From: Actinomycetes bacterium | GTDB taxonomy: Bacteria > Actinomycetota > Acidimicrobiia > Acidimicrobiales > Palsa-688 | DNA: 14,246 nt | Assembly: GCA_021798075.1 (NCBI GenBank) | Contig: JAJZYO010000014.1 | Coordinates: 1-14,246 of the forward strand | Direction: 5' to 3' | Shown here: piece by piece, positions 6,898-14,246 of the stretch | How positions within the stretch are numbered: position 1 is the first letter of the stretch | Layout of the letters: each line of letters starts with the position of its first letter | Translations under genes and position numbers: made by a program | Notes under the pieces: model-generated | Told to the model about the DNA's origin: nothing | The model's database searches: none | What the model saw: the letters and a program-made list of their open reading frames with translations, nothing else

Positions 6898-9753
6898 TCA
6901 GGTGCCGGCGATCGCCACCACGGGCAGGTTGCCCGAGAGGCCACTCGGCATGGCCGCGGCGTGAGCATCGCCGAAGCCGTACACGTTGCCGTCACTGCCG
7001 GCCATGAAATAGCCGCCGTCACTGGGGGTGAGGGCTATGCCCACGATGTCGTGCACGTGGACGTGGATGCCGGGCAGCGAGCCATAGAAGCGCACGCCCT
7101 TGCCGAAGTTGAACACGCCGCCATCCGAGCCAACCAGCACGTAGCCGGTGCCGAGAGAAGCGGGGAGGATCGCTCGCACGTCGTGCACGTGGATGTGGAT
7201 GCCGGGCAGCGAGCCATAGAACCGAGCCTTCCCGAAGGTGAACACGCCGCCGTCGTCCCCGACGAGCAGGTACCCGCCTCCGCCGGCATTGGCGACCATG
7301 CCCACGATGTCATGGACGTGGATGTGAAGGCCTGGGATCGAACCGTAGAAACGGGCGTTGCCGAAGGTGAACATCCCGCCGTCTTTGCCTATCAGCCAAT
7401 AGCCGTGGCCGTTGAAGGTCGGCGCGATGGCGACGATGTCCTTTGCGTGCACGTTGATGCGCGGCAGGTCGCCGTAAAACTTGGCGTTACCGAACGCGGA
7501 GACCGTGCCATTGGAGGTCACGACCCAGTAACCCTTCCCAGAAGGCGTGCTGGCTATGTCCGCCACAGCACCGCTCGAAGCCGACAGCGACATGCCCCCG
7601 AAGTTGGGCGCGCCCTCGAGGCCGAAGACCGCACCGGTCCTCGCCAGGAGCCAGTAACCGGTCGGCGGCAGGCTCACGACCTCGGACAGGGTGGCCGAGG
7701 CAGAACGCTTGAAGCCCGAAGTGCCCGTGTAGATGGCCTGGACGGCATGACGGCCGCCTTGCCAGTAGGTGACGCTGCAGGTCGCCCGGCCGTTGCTGAG
7801 AGCCTGGGAAGTGCACGTCGCTATCGCTGCCCCGCCCTGCTCGAACACGACCGACCCTCCGCTTGGCGCCGGCGAGACCGTCGCCGTGTAGGTGACAGCC
7901 TGGCCCACACTGACGGGGTTGACCGAGGCCGACAGCGCGGTCGACGTGGCCTTGGCTGCCACCGGTTTGGGCGGCGGCGGTGTCGTGGAGGGGGCAGCGG
8001 CGGCCTCGAGGTTTCCTGCCACGGTGAGCTGGTAAGTGCCAGGGCCGGGGTTGACGACGCCGTCGACCACGATGTCGATGAAGTCCCCGGAGGCGACCGT
8101 GGCGCCGAGCCCCAGCGTCACCGTGTCGCTGCCCCCGCCCAAGACGGACGCGGGGTGGGCGCTCCCGGGCCCGGTGGACAAGTCGCCGACCGTGTAGTCG
8201 ACCGCGGCGCCGGGCAGGACCGTGCCCTGGGGCGCGTCGAGCGTGATCGTGGCGGAGCCCGCCACCAGGTCGGCCGTGGCCCGGAGGTCCCCGATCGTGT
8301 ACGTGGCCGAAGCTTCCGGGGTGGTGGGGTTGACCTCTATAGTCGCCAAAGCGGGCGCGGCCGCGGCCGTCACGGTATACGAGGGCACCGGCGCGGGCAC
8401 CACGTCCGCGCTGGTCACGACCGTGAAGTTGCCTGCAGATCCGCCGTAGGTACCCGCCGGTGGGTTGGCCACGCCTTGGATCTCGACGAACACGGAGTCA
8501 CCCGCTGTGATCGAGTTCGGGACGGAGAAGGAAAGCTCGTTGTTGGTGGTCGAGCCGCCCGCGGCCGAGACGTGGACCGAGGCCGCCGGGACGGTGGCCG
8601 AGCTCGCCACGTGGGTCGAGTCGACGACAGTGACCGTCGCCCCTGCGAACGACGTACCCACCGGCGCCACCACGGTGACCGTGCCGCCAGCCGCCAGGGC
8701 CGTCGCCGGCTTGAACCCGACCGTGTACACAACGCCCGTCGCCCCGGCCCCGCTTTCGGAGAGCGCGATGGTCGCGTTGGCCACGGACGTACCGATCTGC
8801 AGGGAGGCGCTGGCCGGCGTGGTGCCGGCGGGCGCCGCAGCCGTGACGACGTCGGTCTGAGTGCTCGTCGGGTTGCGCACCCCGTCGACCGTTACGGAGA
8901 GCTCGTCACCCGCCGCGATGGCCGTGGCAACCTGCAAAGTCACCTGCTGGCCCGAGCTCGCGCCTCCTACCGGTGCCACTGTTACCGCCTGGGGGGCGCT
9001 GGAAGCCCCCGTCGTGAGGTCGGTGACCTTGTAGTCGGAGGTGACGGTGGGGAACCCGACGTTGTCGCTCGTGCCGGCGCCGGCCGACGAGCTGACGACT
9101 ATGTTCCCCCCCGCGTTGACGGCAGCGGCAGCTTTCCACACGCCGATCGTGTACGTGGACGTGCCGCCCACCAGGGCCGGGGAGGCCGTCGGTGCGAACG
9201 TCGGGGCGGTCGCCGTGGCGACGATCTGGAAGTCAGCCGTGCTCGCAGGCACGGAGTTGGCCGACGTCGACACCTCCAGGCTGTAGGAGCCGGCGGCCGG
9301 CGGGTTGGTGGCCCCGATCACGTACACCGACATCGAGCTGCCGGCAGGGACCGACACCCCGAGCGTGAGCGTGACGGTGTGGCCCCCACTAGCGAGCGCC
9401 GCATTGGAGACGGTCACCCCCGAAGAGGGGTGGCTGTTGTCGACCACGAAGTAGTCGCTCACGGTGGCTGGGAACGTGACCGCGTTGCCCGCGGACGCCA
9501 AGGTGACCGTCGCGGAACCCCCCGCCAGCGCCGAGGGCGTGGTGAAGCCAACCGTGTAGTTGGCCGTGGTCCCGGCGGTGTCGGGCTGGGCAACGGCCGT
9601 GGCGCCTGTCACAGAACCGTTGCCGATCGTGTACTGCTCGCTTGTCACGACCGTCGTGGCCTGCGCTGGTGGTGCCCCGGCCAGCACGGGGGCCACGGCC
9701 AGAAAACTGAGCGCTGCCACGCTGCCGGCAACGCTTATCGACTTGTGCTTCAT
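6898..9753 (-). CDS. Large secreted protein: beta-sandwich repeats, Ig-like domain and six propeller-like repeats
   Basis: A 951-residue exported protein. It starts at ATG 9753 behind an AGGAGGG ribosome site; the frame continues to 9840 but that extension lacks signals. Residues 1-32 are a signal peptide (MKHK, hydrophobic core, APPAQA cleavage). Residues ~40-583 hold four diverged ~130-residue beta-sandwich repeats, each running YTVG/YTIG, AGG.ATVTL, then AGD...V.GV.NP..GTY. A Pro-rich linker (TPPPPKP, ~591-597) leads to a bacterial Ig-like domain (~600-692) holding the only two Cys (C647, C659), a likely disulfide. Residues 699-951 are six ~43-residue repeats of type GYWLVGSDGGVFTFG.ARFYGS. 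Repeats 3-5 are joined by His-x-His-x-His-Asp strands. No LPXTG or C-terminal membrane anchor is seen, so it is secreted or loosely surface-bound. The role is unknown; adhesin or extracellular scaffold is inference. Confidence 0.85.
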   Translation of the reverse strand: MKHKSISVAGSVAALSFLAVAPVLAGAPPAQATTVVTSEQYTIGNGSVTGATAVAQPDTAGTTANYTVGFTTPSALAGGSATVTLASAGNAVTFPATVSDYFVVDNSHPSSGVTVSNAALASGGHTVTLTLGVSVPAGSSMSVYVIGATNPPAAGSYSLEVSTSANSVPASTADFQIVATATAPTFAPTASPALVGGTSTYTIGVWKAAAAVNAGGNIVVSSSAGAGTSDNVGFPTVTSDYKVTDLTTGASSAPQAVTVAPVGGASSGQQVTLQVATAIAAGDELSVTVDGVRNPTSTQTDVVTAAAPAGTTPASASLQIGTSVANATIALSESGAGATGVVYTVGFKPATALAAGGTVTVVAPVGTSFAGATVTVVDSTHVASSATVPAASVHVSAAGGSTTNNELSFSVPNSITAGDSVFVEIQGVANPPAGTYGGSAGNFTVVTSADVVPAPVPSYTVTAAAAPALATIEVNPTTPEASATYTIGDLRATADLVAGSATITLDAPQGTVLPGAAVDYTVGDLSTGPGSAHPASVLGGGSDTVTLGLGATVASGDFIDIVVDGVVNPGPGTYQLTVAGNLEAAAAPSTTPPPPKPVAAKATSTALSASVNPVSVGQAVTYTATVSPAPSGGSVVFEQGGAAIATCTSQALSNGRATCSVTYWQGGRHAVQAIYTGTSGFKRSASATLSEVVSLPPTGYWLLARTGAVFGLEGAPNFGGMSLSASSGAVADIASTPSGKGYWVVTSNGTVSAFGNAKFYGDLPRINVHAKDIVAIAPTFNGHGYWLIGKDGGMFTFGNARFYGSIPGLHIHVHDIVGMVANAGGGGYLLVGDDGGVFTFGKARFYGSLPGIHIHVHDVRAILPASLGTGYVLVGSDGGVFNFGKGVRFYGSLPGIHVHVHDIVGIALTPSDGGYFMAGSDGNVYGFGDAHAAAMPSGLSGNLPVVAIAGT
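7037..7465 (-). repeat. Tandem 129-132 bp repeats encoding the propeller units
   Basis: The same segment (for example ATGCCGGGCAGCGAGCCATA on the plus strand) recurs at 7067 and 7199, with diverged copies at 7328 and 7457. Spacings are 132, 129 and 129 bp. The first two copies are nearly identical at the DNA level, which suggests recent duplication or gene conversion. The extra codon in one unit gives FGKGVRFYG instead of FGKARFYG. Confidence 0.8.
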
Positions 9754-9903
9754 AAGTTGCGTCCCTCCTAGGGTCATCGGCTCACCAACCCGTTTACCCG
9801 CGAGACGGAGGCTAGGTTGTGCCACGGGCGCAGTGATCACAAAACCATCACAGGCCGATCAAAGTCTCTTCTCTATCGTTACAATACGGGCAATTTGGCC
9901 GGG
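9754..9903 (-). promoter_or_regulatory. Leader and promoter region of the secreted repeat protein
   Basis: A 150-bp stretch between the aspC terminator and the repeat-protein start, with an AT-richer part (9841-9900). On the minus strand it holds TTGCCC (9893-9888), TATTGT (9886-9881), two direct TGTGAT copies 11 bp apart (9850-9834), the second extending into the palindrome GTGATCAC (9833-9840), and the ribosome site TAGGAGGGA (9770-9762). CCTAG and CCTCC near 9805-9816 can pair with CTAGG and GGAGG at the ribosome site. No promoter pair is convincing, and I cannot match the leader to a named riboswitch. Confidence 0.4.
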
Positions 9904-9950
9904 AAAAAACCCAAGGGGGCCAGCGGCCACCGCGCGTCCGCACCCTTGGC
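9904..9950 (-). terminator. Intrinsic terminator of aspC
   Basis: On the minus strand CCAAGGG (9949-9943) pairs with CCCTTGG (9917-9911), followed by G and TTTTTT (9909-9904). The interior can fold further through GCGG/CCGC. It begins 14 bp after the aminotransferase stop. This is the only U-tract terminator in the window. Confidence 0.85.
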
Positions 9951-9963
9951 CAGCGAGTACGGG

Positions 9964-11175
9964 TCAGGTGAAGAACTTACCCAGCCGCTCCATACCCTCG
10001 GCCAGGTCGTCGTCGGACAGCGCGTAGGAGAACCTCCCGCAGCCGGCGGCGCCAAAAGCCTCCCCGGGCACGAAGGCCACCTTCACGTCCTCGAGCACCG
10101 CCTCCGCCAGCTCGAGCGAGCTCCGGGGACGCTTCCCGGCCGGCCCGAGCGCCTCGCCGAGCACGCCCGCGAAGCTCGGAAAGGCATAGAAAGCACCCTC
10201 CGGCTCGGGGCAGACGACACCGGGAAGCCTGGACAAGGCTGCGACTATGGCGCGCCGACGCCGGTCGTAGACGGCCCGCATCTCCTCCACGCAGTCGAGT
10301 GGCCCCAGAAGCGCCGCCAGTGCGGCTCGCTGGGCCACGTTGCAGACATTGGAGGTCGAGTGGCTCTGTATGTTGGTCGCGGCTTTGACGACGTCTGCCG
10401 GCCCAATGAGCCAGCCGACACGCCAGCCGGTCATGGCGTAGGTCTTGGCCACGCCGTTCACGACCACGCAGCGGTCGGCCAGCCCGGGGAGCAGCACCGG
10501 CAGCGAGGGTGCCTTCGCACCTCCATACACGAGGTGCTCGTAGATCTCGTCGGTCAACACCCACAGGCCCCTCTCGTCGGCCCAGGTCGCCAGCGCCCTC
10601 GCCTCCCACTCGCTGTAGACGGCCCCGGTCGGGTTGGACGGCGAGACGAAGAGCAGGACCTTGGTGCGGGCCGTGAGGGCCGCCTCGAGCTCCGGCACCG
10701 AGACCTTGTAACCGCTCTCGGGGGTGGTCGGCACCTCCACTGGCACGCCGCCGGCCAGGCGCACCGCCTCGGGGTAGGTGGTCCAGTAAGGGGCCGGCAC
10801 CAACACCTCGTCACCGGGGTCGACAAGGACGGCGAAGGCTTCCTCGACAGCCTGCTTGCCGCCATTTGTCACGAGCACCTGGGACGGTGCCACTTCGAAG
10901 CCGCTGTCACGGGCCGTCTTGGCGGCGATCGCCTCCCGCAGTTCCGCCAGCCCCGCCGTAGGCGTGTAGTGGTGGTTGCGAGGGTCGCGGCACGCCGAAG
11001 CCGCCGCCTCGACTATGTGCTCAGGGGTCGGGAAGTCCGGCTCGCCGGCGCCGAAACCGACGACGTCCTCGCCCGCTGCGCGGAGCGCCTTGGCCTTCGC
11101 GTCGACGGCCAGGGTGGCTGATTCCGCCACGGCGGCGGCGCGGGCTGACACACGGGCCTTGTCGGGAACTGCCAT
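9964..11175 (-). CDS. aspC: Class I PLP-dependent aminotransferase, aspartate aminotransferase type
   Basis: A 403-residue fold-type I enzyme that would interconvert aspartate and 2-oxoglutarate with oxaloacetate and glutamate in the cytoplasm. Visible features: [21 protein letters not shown] near the N-terminus, GAGEPDF (42-48), [16 protein letters not shown] (68-83), PYWTTYPE (129-136), SPSNPTG with N181, [10 protein letters not shown] with D209 and Y212, the PLP lysine K244 in [16 protein letters not shown], and the carboxylate-binding Arg R381 in GRFSYALS. The W131 and overall pattern fit the subgroup-I (Thermus/Bacillus-type) enzymes, some of which also accept prephenate. The start is ATG 11175, giving the usual family N-terminus; ATG 11193, closer to an AGGGGG ribosome site, would add six residues. 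It lies downstream of topA on the same strand and ends at a strong terminator. The symbol follows common usage; bacilli use aspB. Confidence 0.9.
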   Translation of the reverse strand: MAVPDKARVSARAAAVAESATLAVDAKAKALRAAGEDVVGFGAGEPDFPTPEHIVEAAASACRDPRNHHYTPTAGLAELREAIAAKTARDSGFEVAPSQVLVTNGGKQAVEEAFAVLVDPGDEVLVPAPYWTTYPEAVRLAGGVPVEVPTTPESGYKVSVPELEAALTARTKVLLFVSPSNPTGAVYSEWEARALATWADERGLWVLTDEIYEHLVYGGAKAPSLPVLLPGLADRCVVVNGVAKTYAMTGWRVGWLIGPADVVKAATNIQSHSTSNVCNVAQRAALAALLGPLDCVEEMRAVYDRRRRAIVAALSRLPGVVCPEPEGAFYAFPSFAGVLGEALGPAGKRPRSSLELAEAVLEDVKVAFVPGEAFGAAGCGRFSYALSDDDLAEGMERLGKFFT

Positions 11176-11327
11176 GGTCCCATGCTCGCACATGCGCCCC
11201 CTGCCGCGCACCCCGGTTATCGCCGCGTGCCAAGCAGCCCGCCGACTGGCCGTGGGGACCGGAGCGCCTTTAGCCGTAAAAGGTATGGCGTAAGAGGTAT
11301 GGCGTAAGAGGTGTGGCGTAAAAGGTG
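11176..11327. other. topA-aspC intergenic region
   Basis: A 152-bp gap between the topA stop and the aspC start. It holds the 14-bp tandem array at 11276-11331 and a G-rich segment before aspC. A weak hairpin CCTTTA/TAAAAGG (about 11268-11283) overlaps the first repeat. No U-tract terminator for topA and no clear aspC promoter were found. Confidence 0.5.
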
Positions 11328-11331
11328 TTAT
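11276..11331. repeat. Four tandem 14-bp repeats at the topA 3' end
   Basis: Units at 11276-11289, 11290-11303, 11304-11317 and 11318-11331, with consensus GTAARAGGTRTGGC. The second and third differ by one base; the last is degenerate at its end and overlaps the topA stop codon (11328-11330). The array is purine-rich and much less GC-rich than its surroundings. Confidence 0.9.
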
Positions 11332-14168
11332 GTGCGCTTAGTCGTCTTGGTGGCCCGAGGGCTGCGAGTGGCGGCAGCTCGCTTGCGCCCACCGGCCGCC
11401 GGCCTGCGACGCGTGCCGGCTACCCCCGCCTCGGCGTCGGCCGCGGCCCGGGCGCGACGTTGGGCTAGCAGTTCGGCCGCTCGCTCCAGCGTCAGGCCCT
11501 CGACGCTGTCGCCGCGCTGGAGGGAAGCGTTGAGGGTGCCATCGGTCACGTACGGGCCGAACCTGCCTTCTTTGACCACCACCGGCGCGCCGCTCACGGG
11601 GTCGTCGCCGAGCTCGGCCAGGGGGGCGGCCGCCTGGCGCGTGCGGCGCGTCCGTGGGCGGGAGAACAGTTCGATAGCGTCGTCCAACCCGACGGTGAAA
11701 AGCTGCTCTTCGCTCTCGAGCGAGCGGTACTCGTTGCCCCGGCGCACATAGGGCCCGTAGCGCCCGTTGTCAGCCACTATTTCCTCGCCACTCGAGGGGT
11801 CCCGGCCCAAGGTGCGCGGGAGGGAGAGGAGACGGAGCGCTTCTTCCAAGGTGACCTCGGCGGGCGACATCCCCGATAGCAACGACGACCTCTTGGGTTT
11901 TTGAGCCGTCTTCGGTTTTGCGGCCTTCCCAGGGCTCGGCGTTTTCGCCCCTCCCGCCTCGGCGCCGGCACCTTGGGTTTCCGTACCGAGCTGCACGTAC
12001 GGCCCGTACCGGCCGTCGCGCACGTAAACGGGGAGGCCGGTGACAGGGTCGGTGCCGAGTTCACGCTCGGCCCGCTCGAGGGGAGGCGCGTCGAGCATCT
12101 CGCGGGCTCGCTCCAACGTGAGCTCGTCGGGCGCCAGATCCTCGGGCAGCGACGCCCGTTTCTCGCTCTCCGTGCCCTGCAGGTACGGCCCGAAACGCCC
12201 GACGCGCACCACAATGCCCGAGCCCGGACCGCCAACCGGGATGGAGTTGACCGCCCGGGCGTCGATCTCGCCCAGGCGCTCGGCCACCATCTGTTTGAGG
12301 CCGCTGCCGTCACCGCTCCCTGACGGAGGGCCGGCAACCAGGCCCCCCGCGCCCTTGGCGGACCTACCGGCGGAACGGCCCTGGTCACCCGATCCGTTGG
12401 CCGAAGGTGTGCCGAAGTAGAACTTTGTCAGCCACGGCAATGACTCCTGGTCCCCGCGGGCAATGCCGTCGAGGTCTTCTTCCATCTCCGCGGTAAAGCC
12501 GTAGTCGACGAGTTTGGCGAAATGCTGCTCGAGGAGGCCCACTACGGCGAAGGCCGTCCACGATGGCACGAGAGCCGAGCCTCTTTTCCAGGCATAGCCC
12601 CTCTGCTGGATCGTGTCGATGATCGTGGCGTACGTGGAAGGCCTCCCGACCCCCATCTCCTCGAGCGCCTTGACCAGCGAGGCTTCGGTGTAGCGGGCCG
12701 GCGGCTGGGTGGTGTGGCCTTCCGCCTGGAGCTCCTCGGCCACGAGCGGGTCACCCCTGGCGAGGCGGGGGAGACGGATCTCCTTGTCCTCGAGCTCGGC
12801 TTCTGGGTCGTCCGAGCCCTCGACATATGCGCGCAAAAACCCGGGGAAACTGACCACCCGGCCGTTGGCTGCGAACTCCGCGTCCTCGCCCGCGCTGCTC
12901 AGCGCACCCAGGCGCACCTGCACCGAGAGCCCTTCGGCGTCGGTCATCTGGGACGCGACAGTGCGCTTCCAGATCAGCTCGTAGAGGTGCAGGTGGTCGC
13001 CGGCAAGACCACTTTGGTCGGGGTGCGTGAAGCGTTCACCGGCGGGGCGGACCGCCTCGTGCGCCTCCTGGGCGTTTTTCACCCGCTTTTCGTAGCGCCG
13101 TGGCGAGCCCGGTACGTAGTCGCGCCCGTAGAGCTCGAGCGCGGCCCGCCGGGCAGCATCGAGGGCTTGGTCGGAAAGCGAAGTGCTGTCGGTACGCATG
13201 TAGGTGATGTGGCCGGCCTCATAAAGGTCCTGGGCCACCCTCATAGTCCGCGCGGCCGAAAAACGCAGCTTCCGGCTTGCTTCTTGCTGGAGGGTCGAGG
13301 TCATGAAGGGCGGGTAGGGCGCGCGCCGCCACGGCTTTTCCTCGACGCTTCGCACTTTGAACTCCGCCGGCCCTAGGCGCTCGGCGAGCCCACGTGCACC
13401 CTCTTCGTCGAGCACGACCGCCCCGGCCCGGGTGAGCCGGCCGTCCTCACTGAAATCTCGGCCGGTTGCGAGGCGCGCCCCGTCCAAGGCCACCAGTTGG
13501 GCGCCGAAACTGGGCCCAGTTTGGCGACCGGATGGGTGGAAACGCCCGGAGATGTCCCAATAGGAAGCGGCATGGAAACGAATGCGGGCGCGCTCGCGCT
13601 CGACCAAGAGCCGCGTGGCCACCGACTGGACGCGGCCCGCGGAGAGGCGCGGGAGAACTTTCTTCCAAAGGACCGGGCTCACCTCGTAGCCGTAGAGCCG
13701 GTCGAGGATCCGTCTCGTCTCTTGCGCGTCTACCAGCCGGCGGTCGAGGTCGCGGGGGTGGTCGACGGCTTCCCGGATGGCATCGCGGGTGATCTCGTGG
13801 AAGACCATGCGCTTGACAGGGACCCTTGGGTGCAGGACCTCGAGGAGGTGCCATGCGATGGACTCACCTTCCCTGTCCTCGTCTGTGGCGAGGTACAGTT
13901 CGCTCGCGTCCTTGAGCAGTGACCGCAGCTTGGTCACCCGCTCTTTCTTCCCCCGAACGATCACGTACAAAGGCTTGAAACCGTTGTCGACGTCCACCCC
14001 GAGGCGCGCCCAGGGCTCGCCCCTCATCGCTTCGGGTACCTCCTTGGCGTCGCTCGGCAGGTCGCGTATGTGGCCCACCGATGACTCGACCATGTAGGAG
14101 TTGCCGAGGAAGTTCGCGATGGTCCTCGCTTTGGCCGGGGACTCGACTATGACAAGTGGCTTTGGCAT
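11328..14168 (-). CDS. topA: DNA topoisomerase I (type IA), actinobacterial form
   Basis: A 946-residue enzyme that relaxes negatively supercoiled DNA by single-strand passage. The TOPRIM domain has [17 protein letters not shown] with E9 and ATDEDREGE with D96/D98/E100 for Mg2+. [17 protein letters not shown] (177-193) and [13 protein letters not shown] (320-332) follow, with catalytic Tyr Y323 and R325; [20 protein letters not shown] (493-512) is also conserved. The C-terminal part lacks Cys4 zinc fingers. Instead it has four repeats centred on GR(F/Y)GPY (657, 719, 802, 868) and a Lys/Arg-rich tail (919-946), as in other actinobacteria, where these parts bind DNA and aid processivity. A ~35-residue Gly/Ser-rich insert (587-622) separates core from repeats. 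ATG 14168 is the start: an in-frame TAG lies 9 nt upstream, and AGAGG offers a ribosome site. Confidence 0.97.
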   Translation of the reverse strand: MPKPLVIVESPAKARTIANFLGNSYMVESSVGHIRDLPSDAKEVPEAMRGEPWARLGVDVDNGFKPLYVIVRGKKERVTKLRSLLKDASELYLATDEDREGESIAWHLLEVLHPRVPVKRMVFHEITRDAIREAVDHPRDLDRRLVDAQETRRILDRLYGYEVSPVLWKKVLPRLSAGRVQSVATRLLVERERARIRFHAASYWDISGRFHPSGRQTGPSFGAQLVALDGARLATGRDFSEDGRLTRAGAVVLDEEGARGLAERLGPAEFKVRSVEEKPWRRAPYPPFMTSTLQQEASRKLRFSAARTMRVAQDLYEAGHITYMRTDSTSLSDQALDAARRAALELYGRDYVPGSPRRYEKRVKNAQEAHEAVRPAGERFTHPDQSGLAGDHLHLYELIWKRTVASQMTDAEGLSVQVRLGALSSAGEDAEFAANGRVVSFPGFLRAYVEGSDDPEAELEDKEIRLPRLARGDPLVAEELQAEGHTTQPPARYTEASLVKALEEMGVGRPSTYATIIDTIQQRGYAWKRGSALVPSWTAFAVVGLLEQHFAKLVDYGFTAEMEEDLDGIARGDQESLPWLTKFYFGTPSANGSGDQGRSAGRSAKGAGGLVAGPPSGSGDGSGLKQMVAERLGEIDARAVNSIPVGGPGSGIVVRVGRFGPYLQGTESEKRASLPEDLAPDELTLERAREMLDAPPLERAERELGTDPVTGLPVYVRDGRYGPYVQLGTETQGAGAEAGGAKTPSPGKAAKPKTAQKPKRSSLLSGMSPAEVTLEEALRLLSLPRTLGRDPSSGEEIVADNGRYGPYVRRGNEYRSLESEEQLFTVGLDDAIELFSRPRTRRTRQAAAPLAELGDDPVSGAPVVVKEGRFGPYVTDGTLNASLQRGDSVEGLTLERAAELLAQRRARAAADAEAGVAGTRRRPAAGGRKRAAATRSPRATKTTKRT

Positions 14169-14188
14169 GCAGGGCTACCTCTGGCCCG

Positions 14189-14246
14189 GGACTTTGGACT
14201 GGCCGGGGACTTTGGACTGGCCGGGGACTTTGGACTGGCCGGGGAC
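14189..14246. repeat. 18-bp tandem repeat upstream of topA
   Basis: GGACTTTGGACTGGCCGG is repeated exactly three times (14189-14206, 14207-14224, 14225-14242), plus GGAC at the window edge, so the array continues outside. A damaged partial copy (CTGGCCCG) precedes it at 14181-14188. It ends about 20 bp before the topA start codon and so occupies its promoter or leader. Confidence 0.93.

Noticed and set aside
6841..9771. A 976-codon open frame on the plus strand opposite the secreted repeat protein
   Set aside because: Its product is Arg/Gly/His-rich with no domain pattern, its apparent repeats (HVDVDAGQRAIE) are the complement of the propeller repeats, and the minus-strand gene has a signal peptide, ribosome site and clear domains.
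9754..9850. A c-di-GMP (GEMM) or c-di-AMP (ydaO) riboswitch upstream of the secreted protein
   Set aside because: Short stretches such as CGGGTAAACGGG and GAGCCGATG look vaguely similar, but the conserved cores (for example GACGCAAAGC of GEMM at the right place) are missing. A covariance-model search would settle it.
9817..11121. A 434-codon plus-strand frame over the aspC gene
   Set aside because: It crosses the aspC terminator, and the opposite strand encodes an aminotransferase with all catalytic residues.
14189..14246. CRISPR array
   Set aside because: The 18-bp copies are contiguous with no spacers; the same holds for the 14-bp array at 11276-11331.

Overview
The window is about 14.2 kb of very GC-rich DNA with frequent GTG and TTG starts, actinobacterial-type topoisomerase I repeats and TAnnnT -10 elements sitting 6-8 nt before start codons. 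This points to an actinobacterium. The GYW(L/V)...DGG(V/M)F.FG.A.FYGS repeats of the large secreted protein are of a kind I associate with Acidimicrobiia, but that placement is inference. Almost every long reading frame opposite the genes called here is a GC-driven shadow.

Layout, left to right. (1) 1-622, minus: N-terminus of a secreted subtilisin-like (S8) protease, cut by the window edge before its catalytic Asp. (2) 779-5670: a sugar-transfer block. It holds an orphan GT-B N-terminal-half protein (minus), a divergent plus-strand pair (a GT4 glycosyltransferase with an extra C-terminal domain, then a GT2 glycosyltransferase), and a convergent GT4 glycosyltransferase (minus). (3) 5753-6772, plus: a DUF4214-FkbM methyltransferase fusion, divergent from the second GT4. 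(4) 6898-9753, minus: a 951-residue secreted protein with four beta-sandwich repeats, one Ig-like domain and six C-terminal propeller-like repeats carrying His-x-His-x-His-Asp strands. (5) 9964-11175, minus: a class I aspartate-type aminotransferase. (6) 11328-14168, minus: DNA topoisomerase I (topA), with a different short tandem-repeat array at each end.

The three glycosyltransferases, the GT-like half protein and the sugar- or lipid-type O-methyltransferase probably build or decorate an extracellular polysaccharide or glycoprotein. The secreted repeat protein and secreted protease next to them would work at the same cell surface. aspC and topA are housekeeping genes and look like the conserved edge of the region.

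The control signals are compact. Two divergent leaderless starts lie in a 54-bp gap (1442-1495). A -10 element readable on both strands lies between the second GT4 and the methyltransferase (5740-5746). A strong intrinsic terminator follows aspC (9904-9950), and a stacked inverted-repeat terminator lies between the methyltransferase and the repeat protein (6802-6874). I found no tRNA, rRNA, CRISPR array, transposase or phage gene. The most novel elements are the His-patterned propeller repeats, the unassigned domain fused to the first GT4, and the two repeat arrays flanking topA.
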